From: Parelaphostrongylus tenuis
Taxonomy: Eukaryota > Nematoda > Chromadorea > Rhabditida > Metastrongylidae
Assembly (NCBI GenBank): GCA_019055375.1
Contig: JAHQIW010007165.1
Coordinates: forward strand, 1 to 64,000
Direction: 5' to 3'
DNA: 64,000 bases
A program made the position numbers and the translations under genes. Below are positions 46,701 through 61,700 of the stretch, in pieces (the stretch's first letter is position 1; each line of letters begins with the position of its first letter). The notes beneath the pieces were generated by a model. It saw nothing but the letters and a program-made list of their open reading frames with translations, searched no databases and was not told the DNA's origin.

Positions 46701-49700
46701 CGACACATTTGTAGGAGCGTCGCCTGGTTCTGAATTGATTCTGTATAGAATATGGCTTATATAACCAAGGAAAGATGTTGTTTGACTCCTATGGTTTGTC
46801 ATTTTCCCATGTTCTACCATACACAAATCTTTGAGACATCATTACTTACATATTTTATGTAACTCGCCTTCGTACTACTACACAGATTCTAGCACTTTTT
46901 TGAGTACTTTTTCGTTAGCTGAGCGCCACTTCGACTCCTTTTAAAGAACGTATTTCGTGGTATCTTTCAGTATTCAGTGAGTCGTTCGATGGCACTAATC
47001 GAAAGACTTTGAATGGTATATCTTATCTCCAAAAACGCCTTCTCACGCTGAGAGAGAAAGAATAAAATTTTGTTTTCTTATTGAAAGATTTCTTGCTAAC
47101 CAAAGCCTTTCGTTTGAAGTTTTACTGACAAAAAATTGATCAGTCGATTTATTACTCCAATGATTTATTTGGTTTTTATCATGGACTCAATATTACGCTG
47201 TGACAGTCAAAAGAAGACTGGGTTTCGCAAAAAATGGATTACTCCAATCATCCTTTCTTCACTTCGATCTATTGGGGAAAACGTATTTTTTGATCAATTT
47301 TAATGACTAAATAATCAGTCGATAGCTTAAATCAAGAGAAACTGAATGGTATATTTTACTTTCAAAAAAGCCCTCTTATTGCGTTGAAAGAGCACAGATA
47401 ATGATTTGTTCCTCATTCATTGATTTCTCGCTGATCAGGGCCCCTTTCATGTAGTTACAAGAAACAAACAATTGATCAAATCTCAAGGCATCAGAAAATG
47501 CTTCTGGTTTCTTTAACGGACTTCTTAGTGCTCAATAAAAACCAAAAGAAAATTAGGTTTCGCACTTGATGCTTTTTTCCAGTTTTGCGAAGACCAATCT
47601 ACTTTTGGCTGTTACAGCGTGACTTGAGGTCAAATTCGAAATTAAATACATCCTTGGAATTCTTAAGATCTAATCTATCGATCAACCGATGAATACTTCA
47701 AAGGAAAATCTACGCTTAGCGAGAAATCTTTGAATGAGGAACAAAACTTTACTTTGCTCTTTTAGCACAATAAAAAGGCCACTTTGAAGATGAAAAATAT
47801 CACTAAAATTTTCATGATCTGAATTACCGAACGGATACTTGAGCATTAGAAACGACTAAGAAGTACGTTTTTTTTCCAATGCATCAAAATGAGAAACGGG
47901 TAAAAGAAGTGATCCACTTTTGCGAGACTCAATATTCGTTTGGCTGTTACAGCGTCATGTGCGGTTTATCTTGAAAATTAAAGAAATCTTTGAAATTTTT
48001 GGGATTTGATCTACCGACTGATTATTGCAACTTCGAGGAAAAAGCTTTGGTCAGCGAGAAATCTTTCAATGAGAAAGAAAACACTATTTTTGCTCTTTCA
48101 GAGCAATGACAAGGCCATTTCGAAAGCGAAATATACTGTTTGAATTCTTTTGATTTGAGCTATCGAGTGGTAGGTTGATCGTCAAAAACAAGCGCGAAAT
48201 AATCTTTCTCTGAAGGGTTGAAGTGGCGCTCAGCTAATGGAAAAGTGTACCCTTTTTTTTGCAATCGACGCGTTTTCACGCATACGTCATTCTTAAAGGT
48301 CTTCGGTTAAGTGTTGGCGACCGTTGTTTGAGAATTGTCGTCTTATCTATGAATGTCGCTGAGCTGAGCGAATCAATTCCCCTCTGGGGTCAAAAGATAG
48401 CCGGATAGGAGCTATCACTATTTGGATTGAATTACCTGTTTCCACATATATTCAATGATGATTTTTGACCACGGAGAGGTGAGAGGCTTGGTGAACCCGC
48501 ACTGAGTTCGAACCAACATCGTGCATTTGATGGACGCCAAATTTTTTGAACTTCGCGTGTGGGTCCGCCTGCTAGGCCTATACTCATCACGGGACTCTAG
48601 CGAGGGCGTTTCAAAGTTTTGTATACCGCAGTGGAGCACCCCAAACAAGTCTGGGTACCGGCTCGTCGACTTCAAAGGGATAGGAGGTTTTGATTGGTCC
48701 ACGGCAGAGCGAATCAGGACGTTGGACATATTGAACGGCAATACTCTTATGCACTAATTGCATCCCGAAGGTATAAATAGCAGTACAAAATTTGTCCTAC
48801 AGTATTTGAAGAATTCTAGTCCATAAATGAAAAAAAAGTTGAAAAGTGAAAAGTCAGAGTTTCAGCGATCATACAAGTATCAAATATTGTAAAGCTTACT
48901 GCGAATGATTATCATCCGTGTAATGTTCACGTTTTCGTGTTTGTTCTCAGCTCGACAGGTCACAGTCTCGTTCGTGAATGCGCTTCGCCTGATCTCACCG
49001 CTAACTTGATGTGTGCTGGTGCTCACTAACAGATCAGTGGCTTCGATCTCTGTATCATTCTCCCAGGCATAGAAGAGACGTGGAATCGGTTGACCCTATA
49101 TAGGATATCACATATAAATGTAACTGATCAGTTCCTGATGCTAATGTCTTCCAATCGACTGCTTATAAAGACTTCGCTCAAAAGCAATAATAATCTGATA
49201 ATATGAAAACGCGCTTTGAGCCTTTTATGCTCTTATGCTTACAAGCCTTTTGACCTTTTACCAATCACGAACTGGACTGTTAGTCAGTGCAATGTCGGGA
49301 GATTTCATCGCTTGACTTGGAATGATTTGTCGTTCGGCGTCGATTCCTTTATATGTAGGGGTATATCCCACTGGGATCGGCTGAGTCGAAGGGCACCGCA
49401 CTACTGATGAGCTTGGAAAGGCGTAACAGACCTGTCTAGTAGTGTAGAAGTGCCATACCAAACCTCATAAAAAGCTCAAAACATGTTATCATATTACCTA
49501 ATGCTAACAGTATCATAGGCACAAGTAAGTGTTGAGCGTTCCCCTCATGATATCATTGAAGACACGATTGATTCTGAGGATTGCATAATACTTTTCTAAT
49601 GGGGCTTTTATTGATCGATTTTGAGAGCTTCACACTTACCACAACTTATATGTCTGGAATTAATACTCATTCAATATTCAATGTTAAATTCATGCAATCT

Positions 49701-49719
49701 AAACGCATATACATATATA

Positions 49720-49762
<43 letters not shown>

Positions 49763-52700
49763 TCAATCTTAGCCACGATATGAGCTATCTCCAAAACATT
49801 GGTTTATCGCAAAGCAGAGATCTATGAAAAATTATTTCATTAGGTAAGATAATCAGTGTAGTTCAAAAATCCACCTGAGCGCTACATATTATCTCCACCG
49901 TTTGATTTGGTTGAGCTTCGAAATTGACGACATTCGTAGAAATGAGATTTAGAACGATGGGCTCGTCTGAAACTTATGGTTAAGTAAGGATACAACTTAG
50001 AATAGTTGCTGTATGAAACATACAATACGAATCACTGTAACATTCAACCGGTTCTGAAATGATGCCAGGCCCATCAGCGGTGGCTGCTTGAACCCTGACA
50101 AGGTAGCGAGTTTCTGCCGATTTAGCCTCGATAACGACGTTTGTCGTCTCAGTTTCGACTTTGTTCCATTCGGAAAGATCTATCGCATTGCGTGTAGCGT
50201 GGTAGACAATGTATTTCTGAAATGTTTTTTCATTGATATCTGTTTAGTGAATCATTGCCTTAATTGTGTATGTACCTATCAATTTCATGCTAGGCCAATT
50301 ACGCCGTTAGTTTGAATTGATTTGAATTGAACATAAGCACGACGCGGTGGGCAGTAGGCTGGCGAGACGCGCTAGATCGACTATATTGTAGTTTTTTTAA
50401 TAAAATTTAGAATCTTGTCGTCACTTAAGAGGATTTTGTGAGTAAAAATTAGAATATGGCTGATGAGACGGCAATAAGTGTGCTGGTAGTATGGTCAACG
50501 TCAGTGCTTTTCAAATAAAAAATTACACAATCGTTTGTGAAAACCGTTATTGCATACTGCGTAGAAATTTACATTCTACAGTGCGATTGTACATTGTAAA
50601 CACTTTTTAAGTTTGTGGTAGCACGCGCCCCGGTATGGGTGAAATGCGGGTTCAGCTCCCGTCTGAGGTCTGGTTTTCGCTCACCACTCAATTTTTTTTA
50701 GGCGCATTCAAACATTATACATTGCGAAAAAGCAGTAAAAACATTAGAAATCTTGACTCTTTGTAGAGTATCGTAAAGTTGTTAATCGTAGAATATGTAA
50801 GAGTACTCAAATAAGTATCCAACTCTGTTAGCACGGGCACAATTGCAGTAATTTTTAGTTAGCCGAAACGTAGCGCGACTGAGTGTCTATCACGACTGAT
50901 GTATGTGATACCCAAGCGGTTAACCAAGTAATAATCAATAAGGCATCCTCCCATAGGCGACGATTGCCAGAGCATCTGGTAAGCTATCAGAAGGAGTCTA
51001 AAAAAGAACCTCGCACCAAACAGCGGAAAAATGACAGCTATACGTGTCACAGCTTCATTGCGGCACATGTAGGTGTCACTCGTCGCGAGCTTGTTGAATA
51101 TGCGATAATGTCAAGTTTGACATTCGTCTGACACACTTTATTGCATTGATTGCAGCAAAAAAAATTGAGTGGAGAAAGAAGGAAATGTGATAATACCATA
51201 ATGACCCCATTTGGAAATAGCGGTTCGTTCCATGTAATGTTGATTTGATTTCGCCATCCTATGGCTTTCACGTTTCGTGGAGAACCTCCAGGACCAAGCA
51301 CTCGCACCTATAAAAGAATTTGTTAGTCTTGGGCAGAAAGCTTGCAAATGCTGTGGAAAATTTTGTCTACAGAACTGGTAATCTTCAAGCCTTTTGTTTT
51401 GACTATTGTGAACTTGTTGTACACCTGTTCCACGACATTTCATCAGGAAATTTCACTGTGACATTTACAGCCGCATATAAATTTTGGGCCTAGTGTAGCG
51501 CAAAAGTTACAGATATTTGCAAACAAAAGGCAAAGGTTGTTGATTAGTATTCAAACTCGCAATCGATCAAGTGCTCAGTTCTACCGTGTCAGGAATGGGT
51601 TCTAAATGAGTCTGAGAGGATATGGACACTGATCCAGTACATTGATAGGCCACAAACACTTAAGAGAGCAAATATGAGTCTAGCCACCTCAACTATGTTT
51701 CTAAGGGAGTCGATCGAATGGCTCATTCATAAGGGATTGGTCAAGGCTAAAGTTTTGTGCTTCAATACTATTATCGATATTACTTCAGATTTTCAAAGCG
51801 ATATCAAGTATGATTGCACATTCACCACTTGTCCTTCAGCGCTTTTACACAAAATGCATTACTAATTAAAGTAGAGTCGATGGAGTGAAAATTTTTGTGC
51901 CCGAAACCTCGATCTCATCTGTGGCATTGCTGTTGTCGTTTGTCGCGATGCACAGGGCTCGTCCTGATTCACATACACAGTTTCGCGTCAGCACAGATCT
52001 AAACATCGTAACATAGTGTGTTCATTATCCATCTGCACTAAACCGCTGTACAAAATACTACAGGCATGAGAAACGAAAAATACAACTGTTCTTCTTTATT
52101 AGATGGAAACCAATGAAGAAACTATCCCTTTCGCTGCGCAAAGACTTTTTGTTTCAGCTTAAGTAATGATTCAAAAGCTTGAAACAGTGACTACTGCGCC
52201 ACATAGCCATTTCTCGAAAAAGCCGTTTTTACCGCGTTGATGACAAAAGAAATATTCATGTTTCACATATGCATATTTCTCTCGCAGAACAGAACTCTTT
52301 CCTCAGATCTTAAGTAACTATTAAATAGCGTAAATTCTAACGATTCCAACGCTATACTTTTTTCTAGAAACTGTTGCATTGCAGTGTACCAGGGAAGATA
52401 GGATTAAGTCTCCCATACGCGGCGCATTTGTTTGTCGGCTAGTGTGTGGGCTGGGTGTATGATGGCCATGGATTCGATGCAGCGTTCGGCGACCGATAGA
52501 TCGATCCTATTGCGTTGGCGCGACTTACATGTGGCGTGCAATTTTGTTATTTGTTCTAGGATTTTTCTCCGCTTTGAAAAAACTTTGGATAAACGTACGA
52601 CTCTGGTACTACAAGAATTCCTCTACACGTTCATATGCTATTTCATGCTTTCAGCGAAATAAGGAAATAGTAAAAGCGCTCAGCCGGTGCGAAACATGAT

Positions 52701-55700
52701 TTTATTTTGAAAGCTAAAAGATTTTTTTCGCAAAAGGATCACGCAGCGCAGTAGCCAAAGATTCAAGCTATCGAATGATTACCAACATTTTTATCAAAAA
52801 TTCCTGTCCAACGGAACGGATTGTTTCTTACTTTATTTTCGTCTAACGGAGAACAACCGAAAAAAATTGTGGAGGATAGCACAGTGTTCCTGTAACACCA
52901 AGGCTGTGTAACATCATGAGCGTATACATTGGTAGGATATAACAGTTCTTGTTTCTCATCTGACATATGATAATTGAACTCAGAGCGTGCATAATGCTGT
53001 AGCAATCATGGCCTCTGATAATATCGGGGTAACCAAGTTTCCGTTGCTTGCTAAGCCGACAAGTTGCTATCACGCTAGTTGGGGAAGAAATTTTTGCGGT
53101 CCATAAGGTCTGGCGACTGCCAGTGATAAACCAGAGTATGGCCTTGCACACCTAGATCAAGAGTTCTTGTGAAAATCTATTCGGATCGATTTATTTCTCA
53201 CGTCATTCGTGAAAGATCAGAATCTTCAAGCATCAGCTAAACTCAGTGCAAATCTAGAGGCTTCCATGGATAAAGGACAGAAACGAATTCAATGAAAGAA
53301 GTGCTGGTTCCACATTATATGAATGTCGAGTCAATTTATATAAGTTATAAGTCAACACAAATGGTCCAACTTAAGTATATTTCGGTTGTCGGGATGCATT
53401 TTTCAACCCTTTGGAAGCAAGGCCGTTTTCGCTTTCTCCTCAGCTATTTAGTAATCATTCGGTTCAAATCTCAGCAATTTCAATAGTTTCGCGTTTTTAA
53501 AAGCCTTCTTAGAGCGCTGTAACAGTGAAAATAAAGTCACGTTTCACACTTGACGCGCATTTTTTTCGTTTTTTTCGCCGAGCTTTTGGTGATCATTCGG
53601 AAATTTAGATGTTAACAATTAGAATAATGCTTTTGTCTCCTATAAAGGCTTTTAATTGTACTGTATCAGCGGGAAATAAATTGAGTCCTATCACGCGACG
53701 TGCATTTTTTGTCGGCTAAGGTAAGTGGACGGGATCTAACAACATTCACAACGAACGGCACCAAAGTGGCCAGGGTTTGTGGGTGATCCTTTGAAAGACT
53801 TAGTAGTCATTTGATATATTAGGTGCACAAGTAAGATTCCGCCTTTTTTTACAGTTTGAATATGTCAATAAAGTTGAAAGATTTTTCCGCTAAAGTTTAT
53901 CCAAATATAATTTTCACATTAACAACAACATTTTCCCAATTTTTGGGAAATTTGTGAATGCCATTGAAAAAATTGTTAAATAGAGCTAGTGAAATTTGGT
54001 AAAATCTTTTCGAAATTTACTGATTTGTACTTTGATTTGGAGATTTTAAATGGCAATCTGAAGATGCAATATCGAGAGAGTGAAGTGGGTAAGGTAAAAT
54101 CTCCTAAAACCTCCACCTCAGCCCTATTATGACGCTTTCAATCGGCTTTGCAACATGAGGTCGAGCGTGATAATGCGGCGAAATCACTTTGCCGTCGTTT
54201 ACGGCCCATTCCGGTCGTTCTATTTGCAATTTATGGCTCAAATAATGATCAAAGGATATATTGAAATTTGAGCGTGGTCTAAACAAAGCACTCGAGATAA
54301 CTGTATATTTATGGCTTGATTTGATCAATCTGATAAAGTGCTACGTTCGAATAGCGTTTCACCGGCCCTTTCAAGAGCTCTAGTGAAGGACGCCTTACTG
54401 AACCAAATGCACACATAACCTTCTTTCCATGAATGAATCTGTTTTGCACTTGATTTTGCTAATTGCTCGCGGTCGGTTCAGGATTGTTAGCGCTTTGGAT
54501 TGTCAAAATAAATTCACTTTTTGTGTCCGCTCACTATACTATGCAAAAAAGTCTTCCTTATCGTCGACGACGGTTTTCTTGAATTAAACATGAGAAGTAA
54601 AGTTTTCCATAATTAGCGTTTTCGGATACAAAAGTCGTCATCTCCATGGTCCTATAAAAACAATCATGAAGAATGTTTTGTATATGAAAAACAAAGAAAT
54701 GAATAGCGTGTCTAGCGCGTTTTCGACAAAAAAAAAAGAATTTGTGTATTTTATCGTATTATTATTACAGCAAAAAATATATAAACGGCGAAGTCAGATT
54801 TGTGCATCTAACAGATAACTCTGAAACTATGTATCGCCCTGAAAAGGTCTCCAGAAAGCGGTGGAAGAGCAAGAAGAACATTGCATTTTTCGCTCTTACA
54901 CTTAAGCTTAAGCATAGTAATGGATTTTTCGCATTATAATGGGCAAATTGAAGAACTTCACAGAACGATAGAACATTCCTTCTACAGTTTTATTAACTAA
55001 AAACCTAGAAATTTCTACGAAACGAAGAAAAAATTTTCAAATGAAAAAACGAAAGCGCGCGCGAAAATGTGCGCCGAGTTTGGAAGTCAATCTTTTTTCC
55101 GCTGCTACACTGCTCTAAGAAGCTTTTTGAAAACGTACCATAGCATTGGAATTGTCGAAACCTAATCTAATGAATGCTTTTCAAAAGTCTAAGGTAGAAA
55201 GAAATAGATCTTTTAACCACCGAGTTTGAAATACATTTCGATAACAGAATTGTATTCCGCTGGTGAATATGAACTTCATTCCTGTGCTAAAACGCTCTGA
55301 AAAGGCTTTTTAACAACTGTAGTCTTGAAATATCGGAGATTTAAACTATTGAATATTTACTAAGTGTGTGCGAAAAAAGCAGAAAAAGGCCTTGCTTTCA
55401 AAGTGTTGAAAATTGCATCCCGATGGTTGAAAGTAAGATATTTTCTATGGAGCTGTTTGTAAATAAAATTTCGGCCCTTCTCTCATGTTTCAGTATAATT
55501 CCACTGTTGCTGTCATGATTTCTATATTAACACATTGTGCCAACTACACAGACTTTAGAATGAAGAGAATAAACAGTGAGAATTCATAATATTTTGCCAC
55601 AGGAATTCAAAATGAACTTTACTAAATCACATGTTCTAATGATAGTCATAGAAAACTTGACTGACACTGTTTTACGATCACTATGCTCCTCTCGTACTGA

Positions 55701-58700
55701 CCATCCCAGGGAATCGGAGTGAATTTTGTCGTCGTTCCAGTACCAGACGACCTCTGGGGCCGGGCTACCTTCAGCGTGACACACCAGTTCCAGATCTTCA
55801 AACAGATTTGGCTCCCTTTCCACCAACGGACCTCCTTCCATTTTTACGCGGGTTTTGAGTTCTAAACTATATTCGCAAGTAATTTGAAGGACTAATAAAG
55901 TTTACATAAGAGTTCTGGATGGATCGGTAAATTAAGAGCATTTAGGGTTCGGCACAAAACTCTTTGTGTACAGCCTTCATAAAATATATTCAAGTGCAAA
56001 TTACTCATTACTGAAGATATCACCATTATCTTTAAGCTTAGGAACAGTTTAGCGACGAGTAAGGAAGAAATCAAGCGTTTAGCCCAAAATAGTAACTTAC
56101 ACGGATCAAAGGTCAACTCTGTTTTATCCTATTTAAGAAAACTCAATTCACACTCTTCAGAGCAAAAATTCGTCACTATGAACTATATTGCTTTTCAACA
56201 GCTGAGAACGGTCAGCTAAACATTTTGTTTAGTAATCTTAGATATTGTTATTTATCGGCTTCCTCAATGATATATAATAGAAGGGCTAATTTGGATCGAA
56301 CATCCTGGCAATATGTTCATTAACATAAAAAGGTTGTCAAGTTGCTCACTTCCATCATTGGTTCGGAACCATCGTGGCTTTGAAGCTTGCACAAAACGAG
56401 TTGGATTGTCTAACGATGCGGTGATTTTCATCCAGTACATGCTGTTTGGAGCGAGGATCGAACCATCAATTTCTATAGCGGCCTAGAACAATTCATCTAG
56501 ACATTTAATACCTAAAACAATTTATCTGAATAGTTAAGTTGAAATAAATTTGGGAGAGACTTAAAAAGTTGTGTTGGATTTCGCTAAAGAGCAGAGAACT
56601 TCATTGTCGCCTCTAAGCGAGTCATTAAAGACTGGAAATAGCTGGAGCAAAAGGAGGTCAGGATAGAGGTTGATTCTAAATAAAATAGCAATATTTAGAG
56701 CAAAGTAATACATGAAAATATGACTCCAATAAATCGCTTTATGGGTGAGATTGATTAGAGTTCCTTCTGTTCTTAATTACTGCATTGTCGGGTGATCTTA
56801 TCACTTTAAGTGCAATGTAACATAGTTAGATTCGATTCCCTTTTATGTAGAGGATTAACTGAACCGAAAGGCACGTGCTACTGATGAAGCTTCCTAGAAT
56901 AAGCCAAAACGTAGTCTAAGCACTAATGGTGCCATAGCAGACCTCGTGGAAGGTTCAAAATATGCTGTGAGGACGCATCAAGTTTTATGCGAGGTCATGA
57001 AAAACAGTCGAAAATAAAAAAATGATCTTATTTAACCTCTGCATTCAAAGTTTTGCATTCCTTTTTCTACATAATTGGACATTAGGTAAAACTTTTCTTT
57101 ATTTCAGTAGTTATATTGATAAAAAAATATCAATAAATTATTTATCTAATTCTAAACATTTCGACTATTCTAGTAGGGAAATAGCCACTTCAATGATGTA
57201 GGGTTTAGTCATCTCTGACGGCAACTGCGAAAATTTTGTGGAAAAAATCTCAACAAAGAAAGGTGATTACCTTTGAAGTAACATGATCGACGGCAATCGT
57301 TTTAACATTCACAGGAAACCAATGTGCAGATAGAACGTCATCCGATTGAGCCAATTCGATTTTGTAGTTCTAGAAAAGTTAAAGCGTCTCCGTTATACTT
57401 TCAAGATATTACGTTTTCACTTTCATGAACATTCATTTTGGACGCTGTGAGAAAAAAACCGTAGGACGGATCAAATAAACTGACAACTTGATGCATTAGC
57501 ATGCTCCCTAAACGTCACTGCATAGGTCAGCGATGTGCATTCCCCACTATAGTGCTACGAATGGAAACTTAACCTTAAGGTCAATGTATTCGCGTTATCT
57601 TTCATTTTCTGGTATCGAAAAGGACAGTGTTGCAAGGTAATGGAATATTGACTGCCAAATCAAAAATAGCAGTGTTTCAATCGATATGATTACACTGGTA
57701 TTCCTGATAGGTTTGAATATTGATCAGAGGTCTTGAATAGTATTGGAACAAGAAAATTTTTATTCATTTGCTGTTTCATTTCACATGATCCGCCATTCAT
57801 TTCTGAAAGGCAAACTCCACCACTTCTTGCATTTGTTCTTTTGCATCATCCACAAAAGTCTTTCAACAGTTAGCTTGTAGGTTCGGTTGCTGACTGAGAT
57901 TTTCCCTTTCGTCGTGAATGCCATTGAGTGCTGGCGTAGTCGATTTTTCTTCAAGTTTTGAGTCAGCTGGGGTGAGGAGTTTTCATCTAAATCGCAGAGA
58001 GTAAACTTCTACCAGACAAGTCTCGTACCAATACGCCTGCCCTGAAAAGATGAGAAGCTTGCTGAACCCACGGCGGGATTAAAGCAATGATGTGCTCGTG
58101 AAGATCGGCACCACTAGCACTGCATAGTCTGCTGTCTGATTATAGCACCCTCAAACAGGAATTTTGCTATTGAAGAGGTCGAGTCGCACATTAGCAGTTT
58201 CCGTGAAATTTGTGGGCTTCATTAGCCGCATATAGTTGAAGGTCTACGGCTCACAATTCTCTGTCATATTTATATTCATCTGTATTAAAAAATGGTGAAC
58301 AAATTTCAATCTCACCTCAACAACGTTTGTATGATCGTCGGGGTCTCGAACCGCTGAAAACGTGATAGTCAATGAATTGTCCTCGTTTACTTTGATCCTG
58401 ATGTCTGTTGGAATTGGAAGCTCTGAAAGGAACTCAAATACTGACCGGAACGACAAAATATTCTGGTAGTGTAAAGGTGCTAATTAATTAATCGATTTTA
58501 TTGTAGATTATGAAAAGCCTTTCATCAGGAAAAGCTGAAGCAACGAGAATACTGAAATTGATTCTAGTAGAAAGCATATCAGAAACGAATATGAGAAACG
58601 ATTCTGAAAAAGAGTGAACTTCGGCATGTGTATAGATGATACTAACCGGAATAGGCAGTTTCGAACTCTTTTGTTTCGCTGACAGGTCCATCGGCAACGT

Positions 58701-61700
58701 CATTTTTTGCACCGACTCTTACACGATAGAAAGTCTTCGGCTTTAAACCGATCTGATGGTCAAACGTGTAGCTGAAATTCACCAAAGAACGATCTCTTCA
58801 GGAGTAACGTTGAAGATCATTTTGTTCTCAAATGAAGTCGTATAACGACTAGCATTTCCATTCGGAGGCCCAAAAAAAGGCTAAACTTCTAAGAGTAATC
58901 GCCGAGGTTGCAGAAACAATTTATTCGCAACACAGCGTTCATTCGGTCCACAACAACTGGCAACTTCCTATCGTCAAAATCTGAGAATCCTATGAAGGGT
59001 TATATCAGAACTGCAGGAAAAACTTGCTTGAACAGCTCAAAGGCCAGTCCACTAGAAATTATGTTGAGATTCTATCACAGCTAAACGTTTGAGTTCACAA
59101 ATTTCCAGAGTTTTCGATCTTTGCTTTCTTTTTTTGAAGATCTAGCTGCAACAAGGAATAACACAAAAATGTTAAGATAACTCCGCAAAAGCGCATAGAC
59201 TGTGATCGACTACAGAGTTGCCATAAAGTTACATATGACAAGCGCTATTTGTATGGATACGGATACTTCGAAAAACTTCTCAAGTCTAAAGCTGCTGAAT
59301 TGACAATACATTTAGTCTCGATTTTAGTTGGAAAGGTCATAAATTAGTGGAATAAACAATCCGAATTTTTTTGTTAACCAACGTTATTACATGTTCAGAG
59401 AAATAGTTTACTCCGATGTCTCTTATCAGGGTTCTCTGTAGATAGTGCAAAATAGTTGACATTTTATAGTTTCACCTAGTCCAAAAGACTTCGCACCTCG
59501 CACTTCTTGCCTGCGTGATCTATAGCTCTATAAAGGACTTGTCTGCAAGTAAAAGTAAGATGTTGGGAAGATCGTCATTTTGATCTTTTGATATTCAGGG
59601 AGCTTTGTATGGTTGGAAAGTGCGGACAGCTTCTCCGCACTCGTTCCCAGTGTTGCTATGTTGGGACCTCTTTTAGAGCAAGAAATAAGGCCGCATTTTC
59701 ATGTATTACCATCTAATAATGAGCGCATGTGGCGCAGTGGTTAGAAGTGCCCTGCGTCGCACACGAGGTCACTGGTTCAATTTCGCGCTCATGGCTCACC
59801 AAGCCATCCATCCCTCCGGGGTCGGTAAATTGGTACCAGACAGGTCTCAGACTTATCTGGGAGGATAAGCAGCACTGACTCGGATCAGCGGGAGGCCACC
59901 GCGAGTCATTGTAAAGGCCAGATGTGCATTCAATCACCTCATACGAAGTTAAAAATTGAAGTCGAATGCATGGCGCATCCCTCAGGGATTGATTAACGCC
60001 GAGAGCTTTATCCTTTTATCCTTTTACCATCTAATATACACATGTAGATTGCTGAATTCTAGTCGTAGTAATTGAATATTGACGGATAGCTTCAGACTTG
60101 CTCTTAAAGTGGATAAGAACGACCCAGTTTGCTGGTTGAGGGCGATTCCTAACTACTTTTCTAGTGTGCTTCGCAATATACAATTATAATCATCTGGCCA
60201 AACTGATTCTACGAAAAGGTATACGCCAAATTAGTGCAGCAGAAGCAGGCAGTCGATTTCCTAACTCTATCTGCATCTCGAGGAAGTATGTGGTCACTTC
60301 TGGTTTGAGTTTAATTTCCCTATCCGTCACCTTGGTTTTGTGGTTTAAATTTTGAGATTGGAAGTTCAAGACTGCATAAAAATCGATTTCGCAAACACAC
60401 TAATAATATAGTTTCCAGTTATAGCACCATTACAAGTACCGTTGTAAGTTTATAGTTCGCAATAATCAAACCTTAGAGGTACAGCAGTAGTAGCGATAAA
60501 TTTCATTACGAGCGAAATGGTCGTCCGGGTCCACCTCACGATAACTGTCTTTGGTATGATGACAGTTGTTGAACATATCAAATCTATGTAATCGACAAGA
60601 ATTCTTCGTTCAACAGCTTTTTTAGCAATGATATGATATCTTGTGGACCATGAGAGGCATTTTGGTTCTCATAGCGCGACGTCAAACCTCATTCAGCTAC
60701 TGTAATGGCGGCGTCGCGCCTCGTGAGGAAGCCGGCGCGTCTCGTAACAGATAAAGACAGCATAATGAATGCTGAGAGACGAACTAAGGTTCTGAGGGAA
60801 GCCATGATCATGGAATGACGGAATTTCATTCAAAAAGCTCCTATAGAGCTTCATTGAAGTTGTTCGTGAAGGAGAGATCTGGATGAGGTGCAAGAAATCA
60901 TCTCGAAAGCATAGTGGACTGAAGGAAGTAAGTAGATCACGAGAAATGACAAAGACTGCAGCAATCAATAATGTTTATAATTGAGATCGATCAAAAAAAT
61001 TCTCGAAGGTAGTCGTTGAAGTGGCACTGTATTGCAATCTGCAGAATTATTTTTGTTAAACAAGCTTTGCTTTGGAGAGTTTCCGCACAACCTTGTCATT
61101 TTCTTTCAGTTAGAGTCTGGTTTCCCAAGAACTGCTTGTCCATACTCAGGGCGTACTATTCTCTGCCTTTTTATCACTCACAATTCTCTCACGGTCTCAA
61201 TCAGCTATTGTAATGGCGGTGCTTCGTATCGTGGGAGTGAAGGCGCTCGTGTGAACGCAGACGCAGGCAGCATGTCATCCCTGTACAATAGACACGCAGA
61301 TGCCGTCCCCTGACGGTGCCGCGCGAGCGACGGCGCGACGCCCGCCTACTTATCAACGCTGGTCCTCAAACGTATATAAAGATGCTCGGTGGAGCCGTCG
61401 AAAAGGATGAGGCGCCTGTTCAATTCCCGCACGAGCTTCAAAGCTTTTCAAAGTTCTCAACATCTGGATGGTTGAAGAATTTTTGTAGATGATTAATGTG
61501 ACTTGGATAAACATTCTTAAATCCACTCAATGCATACACAGTGGGTCAATCAAACTGTTATCAGAGCGGCCTTGTGAATGACTGATAGATGGACACGGAA
61601 CTCACCACAACAACTTCCATCGAACTTAATGTTTTCAACTGTAATTGCGCATTATTTCGCAATTTTCCTTTACCTTTTGGTCGACGAAAAGTAAACAGTA

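Noticed and set aside
52763..53151. Exon completing the first Ig domain
   Set aside because: The minus-strand ORFs lack the Ig tyrosine-corner pattern; the exon at 51908-51998 supplies it instead.
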